Origin: Pseudomonadota bacterium
Lineage (GTDB): Bacteria; Pseudomonadota; Gammaproteobacteria; Burkholderiales; Casimicrobiaceae
Direction of reading: 5' to 3'
NCBI GenBank assembly: GCA_018241765.1
Contig: JAFEDD010000005.1
Span: 37,647 to 101,646 of the forward strand
DNA: 64,000 nucleotides
Position numbers and translations under genes: made by a program. Positions 48,562-58,793 of this stretch are shown piece after piece. Every line of letters starts with the position of its first letter. The first letter of the stretch is position 1. Below the pieces are notes generated by a model. The model made no database searches and was not told the origin of the DNA. It was given only the letters and a program-made list of their open reading frames with translations.

Positions 48562-49845
48562 TCAAGCAGCTTGGCTGCTCACCACTTCCGCAATCGCTCG
48601 CTCGACGCGCGCCAGACCGTCGTCGATGTCGGCGTCGGTGATGTTGAGGGCGGGGGCGAAGCGCAGGATGTCGTTGTTGCCTGCCGTGAGGAAGACGACG
48701 CCGTTGCGGTGGCCGGCCTTCATGAAGTCGCTCGCGCGGTTGCTGAGTCGGGCGGTCAGTTCGCAGCCGAGCCAGAGCCCTTCGCCGCGCACATCGGAGA
48801 ACACGTCGTGCTTGCGGTTGATGGCCGCGAAGCCCGTGCGCAGGCGCTGCTCGGCGACCAGAACGCGGGCGAGGAAGGCTTCGTTGTCGACGATGTCGAG
48901 CACCGTTTCGGCGACCGCGGCGCCGAGCGGGTTGCCGCCGTAGGTGGTGCCGTGGGTGCCCGGTTGCATGACTTCGGCGACTTCGGAGCGCGCCATGAAG
49001 CAGCCGATCGGGAAGCCGCCGCCAATGCCCTTGGCGCAGGTGAGGATGTCGGGCGTGACGCCCTTTTGCATGTAGCTGAAGAGGGCGCCGGTGCGTCCGA
49101 CGCCGCTTTGAATTTCGTCGAAGATCAGCAGCGCGTGGTGCTTGTCGCAAAGCTCGCGCGCGGCGCCGAGGAATTCGCGCGTGCCGGGATGCATGCCGCC
49201 TTCGCCCTGCATGGGTTCGACGATGATGCAGGCGACGTCGTCGTCCATGACCGAGCGCAGTGCATCGACGTCGTTGTAGGGCACGTGGGTGATGCCGGCG
49301 GGCACCGGCCCCATGCCCTTGGTGTACTTCGGGCTGCCGCCGGTGGAGACGGCGAGCCAGGTGCGGCCGTGAAAGGAGTTCAGCGTGGAGACGATGCGGA
49401 ACTTCTGCTCGCCGAAGCGCGTGCTTGCGTACTTGCGCGCGGTCTTGAGCGCGCCCTCGTTCGCCTCCGTGCCGCTGTTGCACAGGAATACGCGCTCGGC
49501 GAAGGTGGCGTTGGTGAGCTTCTTGGCGAGCCGCATGGCGGGCTCGTTCACCATGTAGTTCGAGACGTGCCACATGCGCTCGGCCTGCGCCTTCAGCGCC
49601 GCGACGAGCGCGGGATGGCAGTGCCCGAGCGAGAGCACGGCGACGCCGCCGGCGAGGTCGACGTAGTCGCGCCCCTCGCTGTCCCAGATGCGCGACCCGG
49701 ACGCTCGCACCGGCACGAACTGCGCGGGGGCGTACGTCTGGAACATGACCTCATCGAACGTTGCTCGGCTCACGCGCATCGGTTCGGCTTCGCGAACGTG
49801 CGCCGGGGCGGCAAGGTTGGATTGAGTTCTGATCGGGTCGAGCAT
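48562..49845 (-). CDS. argD: Acetylornithine/succinylornithine-type aminotransferase
   Basis: This class III PLP aminotransferase has 427 aa. The Schiff-base Lys is in 'TCAKGIGGGFPIG', PLP contacts are in 'NSGTEANEGALK', and the ring Asp is in 'LIFDEIQSGVGRTG'. 'FDEVMFQTYAPAQFVPVRASG' is the ArgD/AstC opening. ArgD acts in arginine synthesis, AstC in arginine succinyl-transfer catabolism; the two cannot be separated here and argA is far away at 63433. ATG 49845 is supported by AGGAG; ATG 49779 is the start of the conserved part. It is 21 bp downstream of the RidA gene in an operon. Confidence 0.88.
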   Translation of the reverse strand: MLDPIRTQSNLAAPAHVREAEPMRVSRATFDEVMFQTYAPAQFVPVRASGSRIWDSEGRDYVDLAGGVAVLSLGHCHPALVAALKAQAERMWHVSNYMVNEPAMRLAKKLTNATFAERVFLCNSGTEANEGALKTARKYASTRFGEQKFRIVSTLNSFHGRTWLAVSTGGSPKYTKGMGPVPAGITHVPYNDVDALRSVMDDDVACIIVEPMQGEGGMHPGTREFLGAARELCDKHHALLIFDEIQSGVGRTGALFSYMQKGVTPDILTCAKGIGGGFPIGCFMARSEVAEVMQPGTHGTTYGGNPLGAAVAETVLDIVDNEAFLARVLVAEQRLRTGFAAINRKHDVFSDVRGEGLWLGCELTARLSNRASDFMKAGHRNGVVFLTAGNNDILRFAPALNITDADIDDGLARVERAIAEVVSSQAA

Positions 49846-49866
49846 GGGACTCCTGGTTACCTCTCG

Positions 49867-50250
49867 TCAGTGGTTGTGGTCGTGGCCATGGCCGTGCTGG
49901 CTCATGCCGTTGCAGGCGGTGATTTGAATCTCCACCTTGTATTCGGGTTTGGCGAGCTTCGCCTCGACGGTGGCGCGCGCGGGGGTGTGCCCTTCGGGAA
50001 CCCACGCTTCCCACGCTTCGTTCATCTGCGAAAAACTCGCGATGTCGGAGAGGTAGATGGTGGCCGACAGGATGCCTTTCTTGTTGGCGCCGCCTTCTTC
50101 GAGCAGTTCATCGATCTGCTTGAGAATCTGTTCGGTCTGCCCTTTCACGTCGGCGCTCGGGTCGGTGGCGACCTGGCCGGCGAGGTAGAGAAAACCGTGG
50201 TACGTGACCATTTCGGAGAGACGTTTGCCGACGCCGTAACGACGAATCAT
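49867..50250 (-). CDS. RidA/YjgF family reactive-intermediate deaminase
   Basis: This RidA-family protein has 127 aa. The fold is readable in 'YHGFLYLAGQVATDP', 'QTEQILKQIDELLEEGG' and 'SDIASFSQMNEAWEAWVP', with Arg in 'TPARATVEAKLA'. RidA proteins hydrolyse enamine/imine intermediates released by PLP enzymes, which fits its place directly upstream of a PLP aminotransferase. The C-terminus is an unusual His tail (HGHGHDHNH) that could bind metal. ATG 50250 has AGGAG upstream. Confidence 0.9.
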   Translation of the reverse strand: MIRRYGVGKRLSEMVTYHGFLYLAGQVATDPSADVKGQTEQILKQIDELLEEGGANKKGILSATIYLSDIASFSQMNEAWEAWVPEGHTPARATVEAKLAKPEYKVEIQITACNGMSQHGHGHDHNH

Positions 50251-50356
50251 GATGAGCTCCTGAAGGCGCCGCACGCGGCGCAAAAGTTGGTCGGGGATGA
50301 GGGCGATTGTACGGGTGCGCCGCCGCCGTTCGGACGCCGACGGTGCGCATCGATAC

Positions 50357-50384
50357 GAAAAAACGGCCGCCCGGGGGCGGCCGT
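50357..50384 (-). terminator. Intrinsic terminator of the glycine-zipper gene
   Basis: On the minus strand the perfect stem ACGGCCGCCC/GGGCGGCCGT is followed directly by a run of six T. It lies about 20 bp beyond the stop of the gene ending at 50404. Confidence 0.85.
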
Positions 50385-50403
50385 TCTTCGCGGGGCGGGT
50401 GCG

Positions 50404-51048
50404 TCAGCGACGCACCGGCGGCGGCGCTTCCGGCGCGAGGTTCACGCGCACCGAGAGCGTGGGGCCCGGGTCATAGGCCATGCGGGTGCTGTAGTCGCGG
50501 CCCTGATAACGGTAGACGACGTTGTAGCCGACGATTTCGTCGCGTCCGTCGTACACGGTGCGGCAGCGCTGCACGGTGCGCGTTTCGGGGACGTAGTCGA
50601 CACGCGCGGGGCCGCTCGCCACCGGCGCGGCGTTGGCCGACGGGGAGTTCTCGATCTGGTTGCCGACCAGGCCGCCGACGATGGCGCCGGCCGCCGTGCC
50701 GCGATCGCGCCCGCCCGAGGAGTTGCCGAACTGGTGGCCGACGACGCCACCGATGATGGCGCCGAGGATGGTGCCGGCGCCGACGGTGCGCTCACCGCTC
50801 GGGGCGGGCGCGGGTTGCCCGGCCGGGTAGTTGGCGTTGGCGTAGCCGGGCGAGGGCACGGCGCGGGTTTCGGTGACGGTGTCGTTCCAGCAGTCCTGAC
50901 GCGGCACGTTGTTGCGCTCGTAGATGGGCTGCGCCGACAGCACTTGCGCGGTGTCGGTGTAGCTCTGGCTCGGCGCGGGGTAGGGCTGCGCAAACGCCGC
51001 GCTGGCGGCGAGGGCGGTGAGCGTCATGGCGAAGATGGGTTTGATCAC
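50404..51048 (-). CDS. Exported glycine-zipper 2TM-domain protein
   Basis: This 214-aa protein has a signal peptide ending at AFA before QPY. A glycine zipper region ('GTILGAIIGGVVGHQFGN', 'GAIVGGLVGNQIEN') corresponds to the Rick_17kDa/glycine-zipper 2TM family of outer-membrane-associated proteins. The C-terminal third has a 'CRTVYDGRDEIVGYNVVYRYQGR' pattern seen in these proteins. The role is probably envelope integrity. The start is GTG 51048, with AGGGAG upstream. The gene has its own terminator. Confidence 0.82.
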   Translation of the reverse strand: MIKPIFAMTLTALAASAAFAQPYPAPSQSYTDTAQVLSAQPIYERNNVPRQDCWNDTVTETRAVPSPGYANANYPAGQPAPAPSGERTVGAGTILGAIIGGVVGHQFGNSSGGRDRGTAAGAIVGGLVGNQIENSPSANAAPVASGPARVDYVPETRTVQRCRTVYDGRDEIVGYNVVYRYQGRDYSTRMAYDPGPTLSVRVNLAPEAPPPVRR

Positions 51049-51182
51049 GTTGGTCTCCCTGGCTTGGTGGCGACTATGCCCGGCGGCGCGTGCGTGCGCC
51101 GTGCTGTCGATTTGACCGCACGAATCGAAAAACGTGCCGTCGGGCATCTCGTTGACTCGTCGATTCCGAATCGGAATCTCAA

Positions 51183-51299
51183 CAGCTTTCATCGCAAATG
51201 ACGTCCATGACGGGCTTGGCGGCCAGATTCGCCAGAAGTCGAGTTTGTTCGAAATGTGGCTGCAAGCCCGCAACCAACGTCATTTCAGCAAAAAGCCAT
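51183..51299. repeat. Dispersed ~117-bp hairpin repeat, copy 6
   Basis: The left arm is CAGCTTTCATCGCAAATGACG then TCCATGACGGGCTTGG. The right arm is GCAAGCCCGCAACCAACGTC then ATTTCAGCAAAAAGCC. The core contains AAGTCGAG. It lies between the glycine-zipper gene and the SulP transporter stop. Confidence 0.8.
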
Positions 51300-51345
51300 A
51301 GGTGGCGAGCGCGTGGAATTTCGACGTCCGGCGGTGGCGGCGCGC

Positions 51346-53046
51346 TCAGTGGGTGTCCGCGCCCGGCGTCGGTGGCGTCGGTTGCAGCAGCGCGGCGTGG
51401 CGCTGCACTTCGCGCCACAGCGCGAGGTCGAACGCTTGGCGGCGGGTGTCGACGATGCGCTCGGCGCCGAGCCGCGCCTCGAAGCCGGTGCGCGCGACGA
51501 GCGAGCGCGGCTGCGCGCCGAGCCCGAACAGCAGCACCTCGACGCCCTCGCTGCGCAGGCCCAGGCAGGCGCGCTCGATCGCCTCCAGCGCCGTCGAATC
51601 GAGATAGATCACGTCGAGGAAATCGAACAGCACGAGCTTGCTGCCCGGCGCGACGGCAGCGCAACCGGCCTCGATGCGATCGGCGACCCCGAAGAAGAGT
51701 GCACCGCGCAGCCGGATGGCCACCGTCTGCGCGGGCAGCATGAGCGGCGGCGCATCGGGGTCTTCGGCGAGGTTGTCCACGCTCTGCACGGTGGCCGCCT
51801 CGGTCAGGCGCTTCACCAGGAGCAGCGTGGCGAGCACCATGCCGACCTGCACGGCGACCGTCAGATCGAACAGCACGGTCAAGAGGAACGTGCTGATGAG
51901 CGTGGCGTTGCGCATCAGCGTATAGCGGCGCAGCGCGCGGAACTCGTGCCAGTCGCCCATGTTGACGGCGACCCAGACGAGGATGGCCGCGAGCGCCGGC
52001 AGTGGCACGAAGCTCGCGAGCGGCGCGGCCACCAGCAGCACCAGCAGCACGGTGAGCGCGTGCACGATGCCGGCCACCGGCGTCTGCGCGCCGTTGCTGA
52101 TGTTCGCGCTGGTGCGCGCCATCGCGCTGGTGCAGGCAAGACCGCCGAAGAGCGGTGAGACGACGTTGGCCAACCCCTGCGCGATCAGCTCCTGGTCGGC
52201 GTCGGTGCGATCGTGCGTCATCTTGTCGGCCACCACGGCGCACAGCAGCGATTCGATGGCGGCGAGCAGCGCGATAGTGATCGACGGCGCGATGAGACTG
52301 CCCAACTGCTCGATGCGAAACGACGGCAACTCGGGGCGGGGCACGGCGGCGGTGATGGTGCCGAACTTGCTGCCGATCGTGGCGATGTCCAGATCGCTCC
52401 AATGCGTCGCCAGCGTGGCGAGGATCAGCACCAGAAACGGCGAGGGCACCAGGCGCGACCAGCGCGCCGGCCACAGGCGCAGAAACACGAAGCAGGCGAT
52501 GGCGATGAGCAGTGACGGCAGATGCATTTGCGGCAGGTTCGCCGCGAGCGTCTTCACGATGCCGAAGAACTCGCCCGGCATGTTCTTCACCGGCAAGCCG
52601 AAGAAATCCTTCACCTGCGACAGTGCAATGAGCACCGCGATGCCGTTGGTGAAACCGATGATGACGGAATTGGGCACGAAGCGGATCAGCCAGCCGAGTC
52701 GCGCGACGCCCATGACGATCAACATCGCGCCGGCCATCATCGTGCAGATCATCAGGCTCACCCAGCCGTAGCGCACGAGGATCGCGTAGAGCACCACGAT
52801 GAAGGCGCCGGTCGGGCCGCCGATGCAAAGCCGGGTGCCGCCGAAGGCCGAGATGATGAAGCCGGTGACGGCCGCGGTGATGAGCCCCTGTTCGGGGGTC
52901 ACGCCGCTGGCGATGGCGAAGGCCATGGCGAGCGGTGTGGCGATGATGCCGACGGTGAGGCCGGCGAAGAGATCGGCGCGCAGCTTGTGGCGGTCGTAAT
53001 GGCGCAGCTCCGCGAGCAGCCGCGGCCGGAACGTGAGGCGGAACAT
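51346..53046 (-). CDS. SulP-family anion transporter with STAS domain
   Basis: This 566-aa protein has a transmembrane domain of 12-14 segments ('LFAGLTVGIIATPLAMAFAI' opens it; 'PTGAFIVVL' and 'GFTNGIAVLI' are SulP signatures) and a cytoplasmic STAS domain (about 430-550) with 'DFLDVIYLDSTALEAIE'. SulP proteins carry sulfate, bicarbonate or dicarboxylates. The ligand is undecided; no carbonic anhydrase gene adjoins, as it does in BicA-like systems. It begins 53 bp after the GNAT stop and may be the last gene of the metG operon. Confidence 0.92.
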   Translation of the reverse strand: MFRLTFRPRLLAELRHYDRHKLRADLFAGLTVGIIATPLAMAFAIASGVTPEQGLITAAVTGFIISAFGGTRLCIGGPTGAFIVVLYAILVRYGWVSLMICTMMAGAMLIVMGVARLGWLIRFVPNSVIIGFTNGIAVLIALSQVKDFFGLPVKNMPGEFFGIVKTLAANLPQMHLPSLLIAIACFVFLRLWPARWSRLVPSPFLVLILATLATHWSDLDIATIGSKFGTITAAVPRPELPSFRIEQLGSLIAPSITIALLAAIESLLCAVVADKMTHDRTDADQELIAQGLANVVSPLFGGLACTSAMARTSANISNGAQTPVAGIVHALTVLLVLLVAAPLASFVPLPALAAILVWVAVNMGDWHEFRALRRYTLMRNATLISTFLLTVLFDLTVAVQVGMVLATLLLVKRLTEAATVQSVDNLAEDPDAPPLMLPAQTVAIRLRGALFFGVADRIEAGCAAVAPGSKLVLFDFLDVIYLDSTALEAIERACLGLRSEGVEVLLFGLGAQPRSLVARTGFEARLGAERIVDTRRQAFDLALWREVQRHAALLQPTPPTPGADTH

Positions 53047-53105
53047 GCGGACTCGGTGGGCGTTCGGTAGGGCTCCTGCCGTGCAGCGACGCGGGAGGTG
53101 GGCGT

Positions 53106-53618
53106 TCAGGCCACCACTTTGCGCATGCGCACCGGTTGCATCGCACCGGCGAAGATCGTCGAGAACGTTTGCTCGGATTCGGCGCTGAAGCCGAGTTTTT
53201 CGAAATAGGCGCGGTACTGCGGCGTGTTGGTTTCGACCGGGATGCGGATCGAGCGGACTTCGGCGCCGCGCGCGAGCGTCTCGAGCGTGTCGAGCAAGAG
53301 CGTCGTGAAGCCACGGCCGGCAAAGCTGCGGGTGACGCCGAGCCGGCGCAGCTCCCAGCTGCCGTCGCGCGCCTTCACGTACGACAGCGCGGCCACCGGC
53401 ACCCCGTTGCGGTAGAGCACGAGCCCGCCACCGGCGCGCAGATCATCGGCGATCTGGCTTGGGTTGTCGTTCTTGCGCCGCTGCGACAGGGCAACACGCT
53501 CCGACCAGTCGCCCTTGGTCAGCGCGGAGACGATGGGCGCATCACGCGAGCTTGCCTTCAGGATGCGGTATTTGTCTTGGGCAAATACGGTGCGGTTGCC
53601 ACCGAGCAGCGTTTTCAT
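53106..53618 (-). CDS. GNAT-family acetyltransferase
   Basis: This 170-aa protein has the GNAT fold. The acetyl-CoA-binding segment is '[20 protein letters not shown]' (about residues 91-110), followed by '[13 protein letters not shown]', the usual C-terminal beta-alpha element. The substrate is unknown. Its start codon overlaps the metG stop by 4 bp, so expression is coupled to methionyl-tRNA synthetase. Confidence 0.82.
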   Translation of the reverse strand: MKTLLGGNRTVFAQDKYRILKASSRDAPIVSALTKGDWSERVALSQRRKNDNPSQIADDLRAGGGLVLYRNGVPVAALSYVKARDGSWELRRLGVTRSFAGRGFTTLLLDTLETLARGAEVRSIRIPVETNTPQYRAYFEKLGFSAESEQTFSTIFAGAMQPVRMRKVVA

Positions 53619-55774
53619 GTGACTTTCATGCCGGCGCGGGCGCCGGAGTGGGGATTCAGCAGATACAACCCATGGGCATTGTCGTCGTCTTTGTCCGATG
53701 CTGCAAGCACCATGCCCTCGGAGAGGCCGAACTTCATCTTGCGTGGTGCCAGATTGGCCACGAGCACCGTGTGCTGGCCGATCAGCTGTTCCGGCGCATA
53801 GGCCGACTTGATGCCGGAGAACACGTTGCGCAGGCGCGGCGCGCCCTGGGCGTCGGTTTCGCCGACGTCGAGCGTCAGACGCAACAGCTTGTCGCTTCCT
53901 TCGACGTGTTCGGCGTTGACGATCTTCGCGATGCGCAGATCGATCTTGGCGAAGTCGTCGATCGTGAGGCAGCCGTCGGGCACGGCCGGCGCCGGCTTGG
54001 CCGTGGTGGCGGACTTCGGTGCTGCGACGGGCTTCGCCACCGACGGCTCCGGAAGCAAACCGAGCAGTTCATCGAGATGGCGCTCTTCGACGCGCGCCAT
54101 CAAGTGGGTGTAGGGGCGAATGCGATGCCCCGACGGCAACGCCTCGGCAAACCCTCCCCAGCGGTCGAGCGGCAGCGCGAGCAGCGTGGCGACGTCGTCG
54201 GCCAGACGCGGGAGCACGGGCGCCAGCATGACGCTCAGGTGCCGGAACAGCGTGAGCGCCGTACTGCACACGCGGTGCAATTCGTCCGCCTTGCCCGGGT
54301 CCTTCGCGAGCAGCCATGGCGCGCGGCGATCGACGTATTGGTTCGCGGCATCGGCCAGTTCCATGATGCGGCGCACGGCCTTGCCGAACTCGCGCGTCTC
54401 GTAGTACGCCGCCACATCATGGGCCACGGCCTCGGTCGAGCGCAGCAGCGGTTCGGCATCGGCATCGAGGCTGTCGCCGAGGCGCCCATCGAAACGCTTG
54501 CTGATGAACCCGGCGCAGCGCGATGCGATGTTGACGAACTTGCCGATCAGGTCGGCGTTGACGCGAGCGAGAAAGTCCTCCGCCGTGAAATCGACATCCT
54601 CGACGTTGGCGTTGAGCTTGGCGGCGATGTAGTAGCGCAGCCACTCGGGGTTCATGCCGATGGTCAGGTACTTCAAGGGGTCGATGCCGGTGCCGCGGCT
54701 CTTGCTCATCTTCTCGCCGCCGACGGTGATGAAGCCGTGCACGTTCACGCTGTCGGGCACCTTGTAGCCGGCGAACTTGAGCATCGCCGGCCAGAACAGC
54801 ACGTGGAAGTAGACGATGTCCTTGCCGATGAAGTGAATCTGCTCGGTGGCCGGATCGGAGAGGAACTCGGTGACGCTGCGCGCTTCGCCCTTCGCGGCCG
54901 CCTTGCCGCTGTCGAAGTAGTGTTTCAGCGAGGCGAGGTAGCCGATCGGTGCATCGAGCCAGACGTAGAAATACTTGCCCGGCGCGTCCGGGATCGGGAT
55001 GCCGAAGTAGGGCGCATCGCGCGAGATGTCCCAATCGCCCAGCTTGCCGTCTTCGCCCAGCCATTCCTTGGTCTTCGCGATGATCTCGCTTTGCAGCCGC
55101 TTTCTGCCGTGGCGGTCGAGCCCTTCCGTCCAGTCGCGCAGAAACTCCACGCACTGAGGGTCCGAGAGCTTGAAGAAGAAATGCTCCGACGAGCGCATCT
55201 CGGGCGTGGCGCCGGAGAGCGTCGAGCGCGGGTTCTTGAGGTCGGTCGGCGCGTAGACGGCGCCGCAGCTCTCGCAGGCGTCGCCAAACTGCTCCTGCGC
55301 GCCGCACTTCGGGCATTCGCCCTTGATGTAGCGGTCGGGCAGGAACATCGCCTTGACCGGGTCGAAGAACTGCTCGATGGTCTTCGAGGCGATGAAGCCC
55401 GCCGCCTTCAGCTTGCGGTAGATGTCCTGCGCCAGCGCGGTGTTTTCGGGCGAATCGGTGGAATACCAGTTGTCGATCGACAGATGAAAACCGTCGAGGT
55501 ACGCCCGGCGCGTCGCCGCGATTTCCGCGACGAACTCCTGCGGCGTCTTGCCCGCCTTCTCGGCGGCGATCATGATGGGTGCCCCGTGGGTGTCGTCAGC
55601 GCACATCCAGTGCACGGCGTGCCCCTGCATGCGCTGGAAGCGCACCCAGATGTCCGCCTGGATGTACTCCATCATGTGCCCGAGGTGAAACCTGCCGTTG
55701 GCATAGGGCAGAGCGGTGGTCACGAAGAGATGGCGGCGGGCGGTGGGCGCCTGGGCGTGGTGGGGTGCGGTCAT
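53615..55774 (-). CDS. metG: Methionyl-tRNA synthetase
   Basis: This class I synthetase has 719 aa. The HIGH-like motif is 'FHLGHMMEY' and the KMSKS loop '[10 protein letters not shown]'. A zinc knuckle '[17 protein letters not shown]' (about 147-163) is present. The C-terminal ~110 residues form the EMAPII-like tRNA-binding/dimer domain ('[19 protein letters not shown]'), linked by an Ala/Pro/Lys spacer. ATG 55774 gives MTAPHHAQ before the Rossmann start. It is divergent from mrp, an arrangement also found in E. coli, and is followed by a coupled GNAT gene. Confidence 0.98.
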   Translation of the reverse strand: MTAPHHAQAPTARRHLFVTTALPYANGRFHLGHMMEYIQADIWVRFQRMQGHAVHWMCADDTHGAPIMIAAEKAGKTPQEFVAEIAATRRAYLDGFHLSIDNWYSTDSPENTALAQDIYRKLKAAGFIASKTIEQFFDPVKAMFLPDRYIKGECPKCGAQEQFGDACESCGAVYAPTDLKNPRSTLSGATPEMRSSEHFFFKLSDPQCVEFLRDWTEGLDRHGRKRLQSEIIAKTKEWLGEDGKLGDWDISRDAPYFGIPIPDAPGKYFYVWLDAPIGYLASLKHYFDSGKAAAKGEARSVTEFLSDPATEQIHFIGKDIVYFHVLFWPAMLKFAGYKVPDSVNVHGFITVGGEKMSKSRGTGIDPLKYLTIGMNPEWLRYYIAAKLNANVEDVDFTAEDFLARVNADLIGKFVNIASRCAGFISKRFDGRLGDSLDADAEPLLRSTEAVAHDVAAYYETREFGKAVRRIMELADAANQYVDRRAPWLLAKDPGKADELHRVCSTALTLFRHLSVMLAPVLPRLADDVATLLALPLDRWGGFAEALPSGHRIRPYTHLMARVEERHLDELLGLLPEPSVAKPVAAPKSATTAKPAPAVPDGCLTIDDFAKIDLRIAKIVNAEHVEGSDKLLRLTLDVGETDAQGAPRLRNVFSGIKSAYAPEQLIGQHTVLVANLAPRKMKFGLSEGMVLAASDKDDDNAHGLYLLNPHSGARAGMKVT

Positions 55775-55903
55775 GGATGACTCGGAGCGGTGCAGGGGGG
55801 CGCGCGAGGGCGCTTGCATCAAGGGAGAAAACCCTTGAAAAAACATGGAGATAGTATCAAATCCACGGGCCCTTCGGCATGCCCCCGCGCTAAACTTCAC
55901 GGC

Positions 55904-56983
55904 ATGAACGAATCTGAAGTGCTCTCCCATCTCGCCACCTGCATCGACCCGAACACGGGGCGCGATTTCGTCACCGACCGTGCGATCCGGCGCATCGTGG
56001 TCACCGGCAACGATCTGCTTGCCGAGGTCATGGTGGGCTACCCGGCGCGCAGTCAACACGATGTGCTGCGCACGCTGGTCAGCGAACATCTCAAGCGCCT
56101 GCCGGGCGTCGGGCAGGTCACGGTGAACGTGAGCCAGAAGATCATTTCGCACGCCGTGCAGCGCGGCGTCAAGCTGAAGCCGGGCATCAAGAACATCGTG
56201 GTGGTGGCTTCCGGCAAGGGCGGTGTCGGCAAGAGCACGACGGCGGTCAACCTCGCGCTGGCGCTGGCGGCCGAAGGGGCCAGCGTGGGCATGCTCGACG
56301 CCGACATCTACGGGCCGTCGCAGCCGATGATGCTCGGCGTCAGCGGCCGCCCCGACAGCACCGACGGCAAGACGCTCGAACCGCTCGAAGCGCACGGCAT
56401 CCAGGTGATGTCGATCGGCTTTCTGATCGACACCGACACGCCGATGGTATGGCGCGGCCCGATGGTCACGCAGGCGTTGCAGCAACTGCTGTTCGACACC
56501 AACTGGCGCGATCTCGACTACCTCGTCATCGACATGCCGCCGGGCACCGGCGACATCCAGCTCACGCTGTCGCAGAAGGTGCCCGTGACCGGCGCGGTCA
56601 TCGTCACCACGCCGCAGGAAATCGCCGTGCTCGACGCGCGGCGTGGGCTGAAGATGTTCGAAAAAGTCGGCATCCCGATCGTCGGCGTCGTCGAAAACAT
56701 GAGCACGCACCTCTGCTCGAACTGCGGCCACGTCGAGCCGATCTTCGGCGAGGGCGGCGGTCGCGCGATGTGCCGCGATTACGACGTGCCCTTCCTCGGC
56801 GCGCTGCCGCTCGACAGCAAGATCCGGGCGCAGGCGGATGGCGGGCAGCCAACCGTCATCGCCGACCCCGACGGCGCGGTGGCGGCCACCTACCGCGAAA
56901 TCGCGCGCAAGGTCGCCGTCTCGATCGCCCGCAAAAGCGAAGACTTCAGCGCCAAGTTCCCGAGCATCAAGGTGGTGACGTGA
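55904..56983 (+). CDS. mrp: Mrp/ApbC iron-sulfur cluster carrier protein
   Basis: This P-loop ATPase has 359 aa and carries Fe-S clusters to apo-proteins. An N-terminal MIP18/DUF59 domain (about 1-80) precedes the deviant Walker A 'GKGGVGKST' (about 106-114), '[10 protein letters not shown]' and the cluster-binding CxxC in '[10 protein letters not shown]'. ATG 55904 is preceded by TAAACT and 7 nt, so the mRNA may be leaderless. A small CAAGGG/CCCTTG hairpin lies in the metG-mrp gap. ispD follows 49 bp downstream. Confidence 0.95.
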   Translation: MNESEVLSHLATCIDPNTGRDFVTDRAIRRIVVTGNDLLAEVMVGYPARSQHDVLRTLVSEHLKRLPGVGQVTVNVSQKIISHAVQRGVKLKPGIKNIVVVASGKGGVGKSTTAVNLALALAAEGASVGMLDADIYGPSQPMMLGVSGRPDSTDGKTLEPLEAHGIQVMSIGFLIDTDTPMVWRGPMVTQALQQLLFDTNWRDLDYLVIDMPPGTGDIQLTLSQKVPVTGAVIVTTPQEIAVLDARRGLKMFEKVGIPIVGVVENMSTHLCSNCGHVEPIFGEGGGRAMCRDYDVPFLGALPLDSKIRAQADGGQPTVIADPDGAVAATYREIARKVAVSIARKSEDFSAKFPSIKVVT

Positions 56984-57032
56984 GCGCACGCACCCGGCGC
57001 GAGTGCCGCCACGGGTGTCGCTGCGGCGGACG

Positions 57033-57740
57033 ATGACGCGCCGCCGCTACGGCTGCATTGCGATCGTTCCCGCCGGTGGCAGCGGGGCACGTTTCGGCGC
57101 GGCGCTGCCGAAGCAATACGTCGAGATTCTCGGCAAACCGGTACTCGAACACACGCTCGCGGCACTGCGCACCGACGCGCGCATCGAACAGTGCTTCGTC
57201 GTGGTGCCACCCGGTGAGAAGCGCGCCGACGCCATCGCCGCCGCCGCCGGCGCCACCGTGCTCTACTGCGCCGGCGCCACGCGCGCCGCCACCGTGCACG
57301 CCGCGTTGGCCGCCACGGCGTCGCAGGTCACGGCCGATGCCTGGGCGCTGGTGCACGACGCGGCGCGCCCGTGTCTGCCGCGATCGGCGCTGGCAGCGCT
57401 GCTCGATGCGCTTGGCGAACACCCCGTCGGCGGGCTCTTGGCGCTGCCCGTGGCCGACACGCTCAAGCGCGTGGATCGAACGCATGCGGTGATCGAGACG
57501 CTGCCGCGCGAGGGGGTGTGGCGGGCACAGACGCCGCAGATGTTCCGCCATGCGACGCTCATGCATGCGCTCGCGGCGGCGCCGGACGTGACCGATGAGG
57601 CGCAGGCGATCGAAGCGCTCGGTCTGGCGCCGCGGGTGGTGCCGGGCAGCGCGGCCAACCTGAAGATCACGCATGCGGACGATGCCGCGCTCGCCGCGTA
57701 CCATCTCGCGCATCACGATCACGTCGAGCACTCGCGATGA
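57033..57740 (+). CDS. ispD: 2-C-methyl-D-erythritol 4-phosphate cytidylyltransferase
   Basis: IspD joins CTP and MEP to give CDP-ME in the non-mevalonate isoprenoid pathway. The 235-aa product has the nucleotide loop '[17 protein letters not shown]' (about 13-29), 'VHDAARPCL' and 'RAQTPQMFR'. ATG 57033 is the first that fits the family. Its stop overlaps the ispF start by 4 bp, so the two steps of the pathway are coupled. Confidence 0.97.
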   Translation: MTRRRYGCIAIVPAGGSGARFGAALPKQYVEILGKPVLEHTLAALRTDARIEQCFVVVPPGEKRADAIAAAAGATVLYCAGATRAATVHAALAATASQVTADAWALVHDAARPCLPRSALAALLDALGEHPVGGLLALPVADTLKRVDRTHAVIETLPREGVWRAQTPQMFRHATLMHALAAAPDVTDEAQAIEALGLAPRVVPGSAANLKITHADDAALAAYHLAHHDHVEHSR

Positions 57741-58246
57741 CTGCCACGACCACGCCCGCTCCTCGTCCCGCCGTTCGCATCGGCACCGGTTTCGATGTCC
57801 ACCGCCTCGTCGAGGGACGAGCGTTGATCATCGGAGGGGTCGACATTGCGTACGAGCGCGGCCTGCTCGGCCACTCCGACGCCGACGTGCTGCTGCACGC
57901 CGTCTGCGATGCGCTGCTCGGCGCGGCCGCACTCGGTGACATCGGCCGCCACTTCCCCGACAGCGACCCCCGGTATCGCGGTGCCGACAGCCGCGCGCTG
58001 CTGCGCCACGTCGTCGCCCTGCTGCGCGAGGCCGGGTGGCAGGTCGGCAACATCGATGCCACCATCATCGCCGAAGCGCCGCGCATGGCGCCACACATCG
58101 AACGCATGCGGCAAAACCTCGCCGCCGATGCCGCCGTCGACATCGGGCAGATCAACGTCAAGGCGACCACCACCGAGCGGCTCGGCTTCACGGGCCGGGG
58201 CGAGGGCATTGCGGCGCAGGCGGTGGCGTTGCTGACGGCCGTTTGA
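57737..58246 (+). CDS. ispF: 2-C-methyl-D-erythritol 2,4-cyclodiphosphate synthase
   Basis: IspF cyclises CDP-ME 2-phosphate to MEcPP, releasing CMP. The 169-aa product is slightly extended at the N-terminus. The zinc ligands are in 'GFDVHRL' and '[19 protein letters not shown]'; '[20 protein letters not shown]' forms the CDP site. It forms a trimer and is coupled by overlap to ispD, so the enzymes are made together. Confidence 0.97.
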   Translation: MTATTTPAPRPAVRIGTGFDVHRLVEGRALIIGGVDIAYERGLLGHSDADVLLHAVCDALLGAAALGDIGRHFPDSDPRYRGADSRALLRHVVALLREAGWQVGNIDATIIAEAPRMAPHIERMRQNLAADAAVDIGQINVKATTTERLGFTGRGEGIAAQAVALLTAV

Positions 58247-58287
58247 ATGGATCGCCGCCGCACGCGGCGTCGCTACAATTGGAGCCG

Positions 58288-58656
58288 ATGAAAGCGCCCA
58301 ATTTTCCTGCCGTTGCGTGGCGTTGCGCGGTCGTGACCAGCCTCGCGTTATCGTGCTGTCTCGGCGCGCACGCGCAAAGCGCGCCGCCGGCGGGATCGAC
58401 CGAGGTGCCCGATGGCGCGCCGAGCGTCGATCCGCAAGCGACGATCACCGAACGCAGCACGGCGGCGGCCAGCGTCGCCGCGGTCGGCGGGCGCGTGCAG
58501 GAGGAGCGCCTTCAGGGCCGCTTGGCCAGTGCGCGTGTCAGCATCGGCCCCTTCGCGTATCGCGTCGTCGACCCCGCCGTCGGCCAGTTCGACCGTCGCG
58601 CCGACAACGGCGGCCGACGGGTGACGCCTTCGCTTTGGGAGCTGCTGCGCTTTTAG
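58288..58656 (+). CDS. Hypothetical secreted protein
   Basis: This 122-aa protein has a signal peptide (hydrophobic 'VVTSLALSCCLGAHA', cleaved before QSAPP). The mature part is polar, with a Arg/Gly-rich end 'NNGGRRVTPSLWELLRF'. No family is recognised. GGAG precedes ATG 58288, and TACAAT lies 8 nt before it, so it may have its own promoter. It lies between ispF (41 bp) and thrB (137 bp). Confidence 0.6.
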   Translation: MKAPNFPAVAWRCAVVTSLALSCCLGAHAQSAPPAGSTEVPDGAPSVDPQATITERSTAAASVAAVGGRVQEERLQGRLASARVSIGPFAYRVVDPAVGQFDRRADNGGRRVTPSLWELLRF

Positions 58657-58793
58657 CCGTATTTCCGCCCGACGGTTGTCGCGGGCGGACCACTCCGGCA
58701 CGCAACACCCGGCAATCCCGCTACGATCACCTTGCCCTGCGGCGAGCGCCGCATCGCCCTCCACGTCAACGATTCGCGCAGTTCAGCCCCGCC

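Noticed and set aside
55820-55845. Intrinsic terminator CAAGGG-agaaaa-CCCTTG in the metG-mrp gap
   Set aside because: It lies between two divergent starts, so nothing needs terminating there; the stem is only 6 bp and the plus-strand A-run is on the wrong strand for a U-tract.
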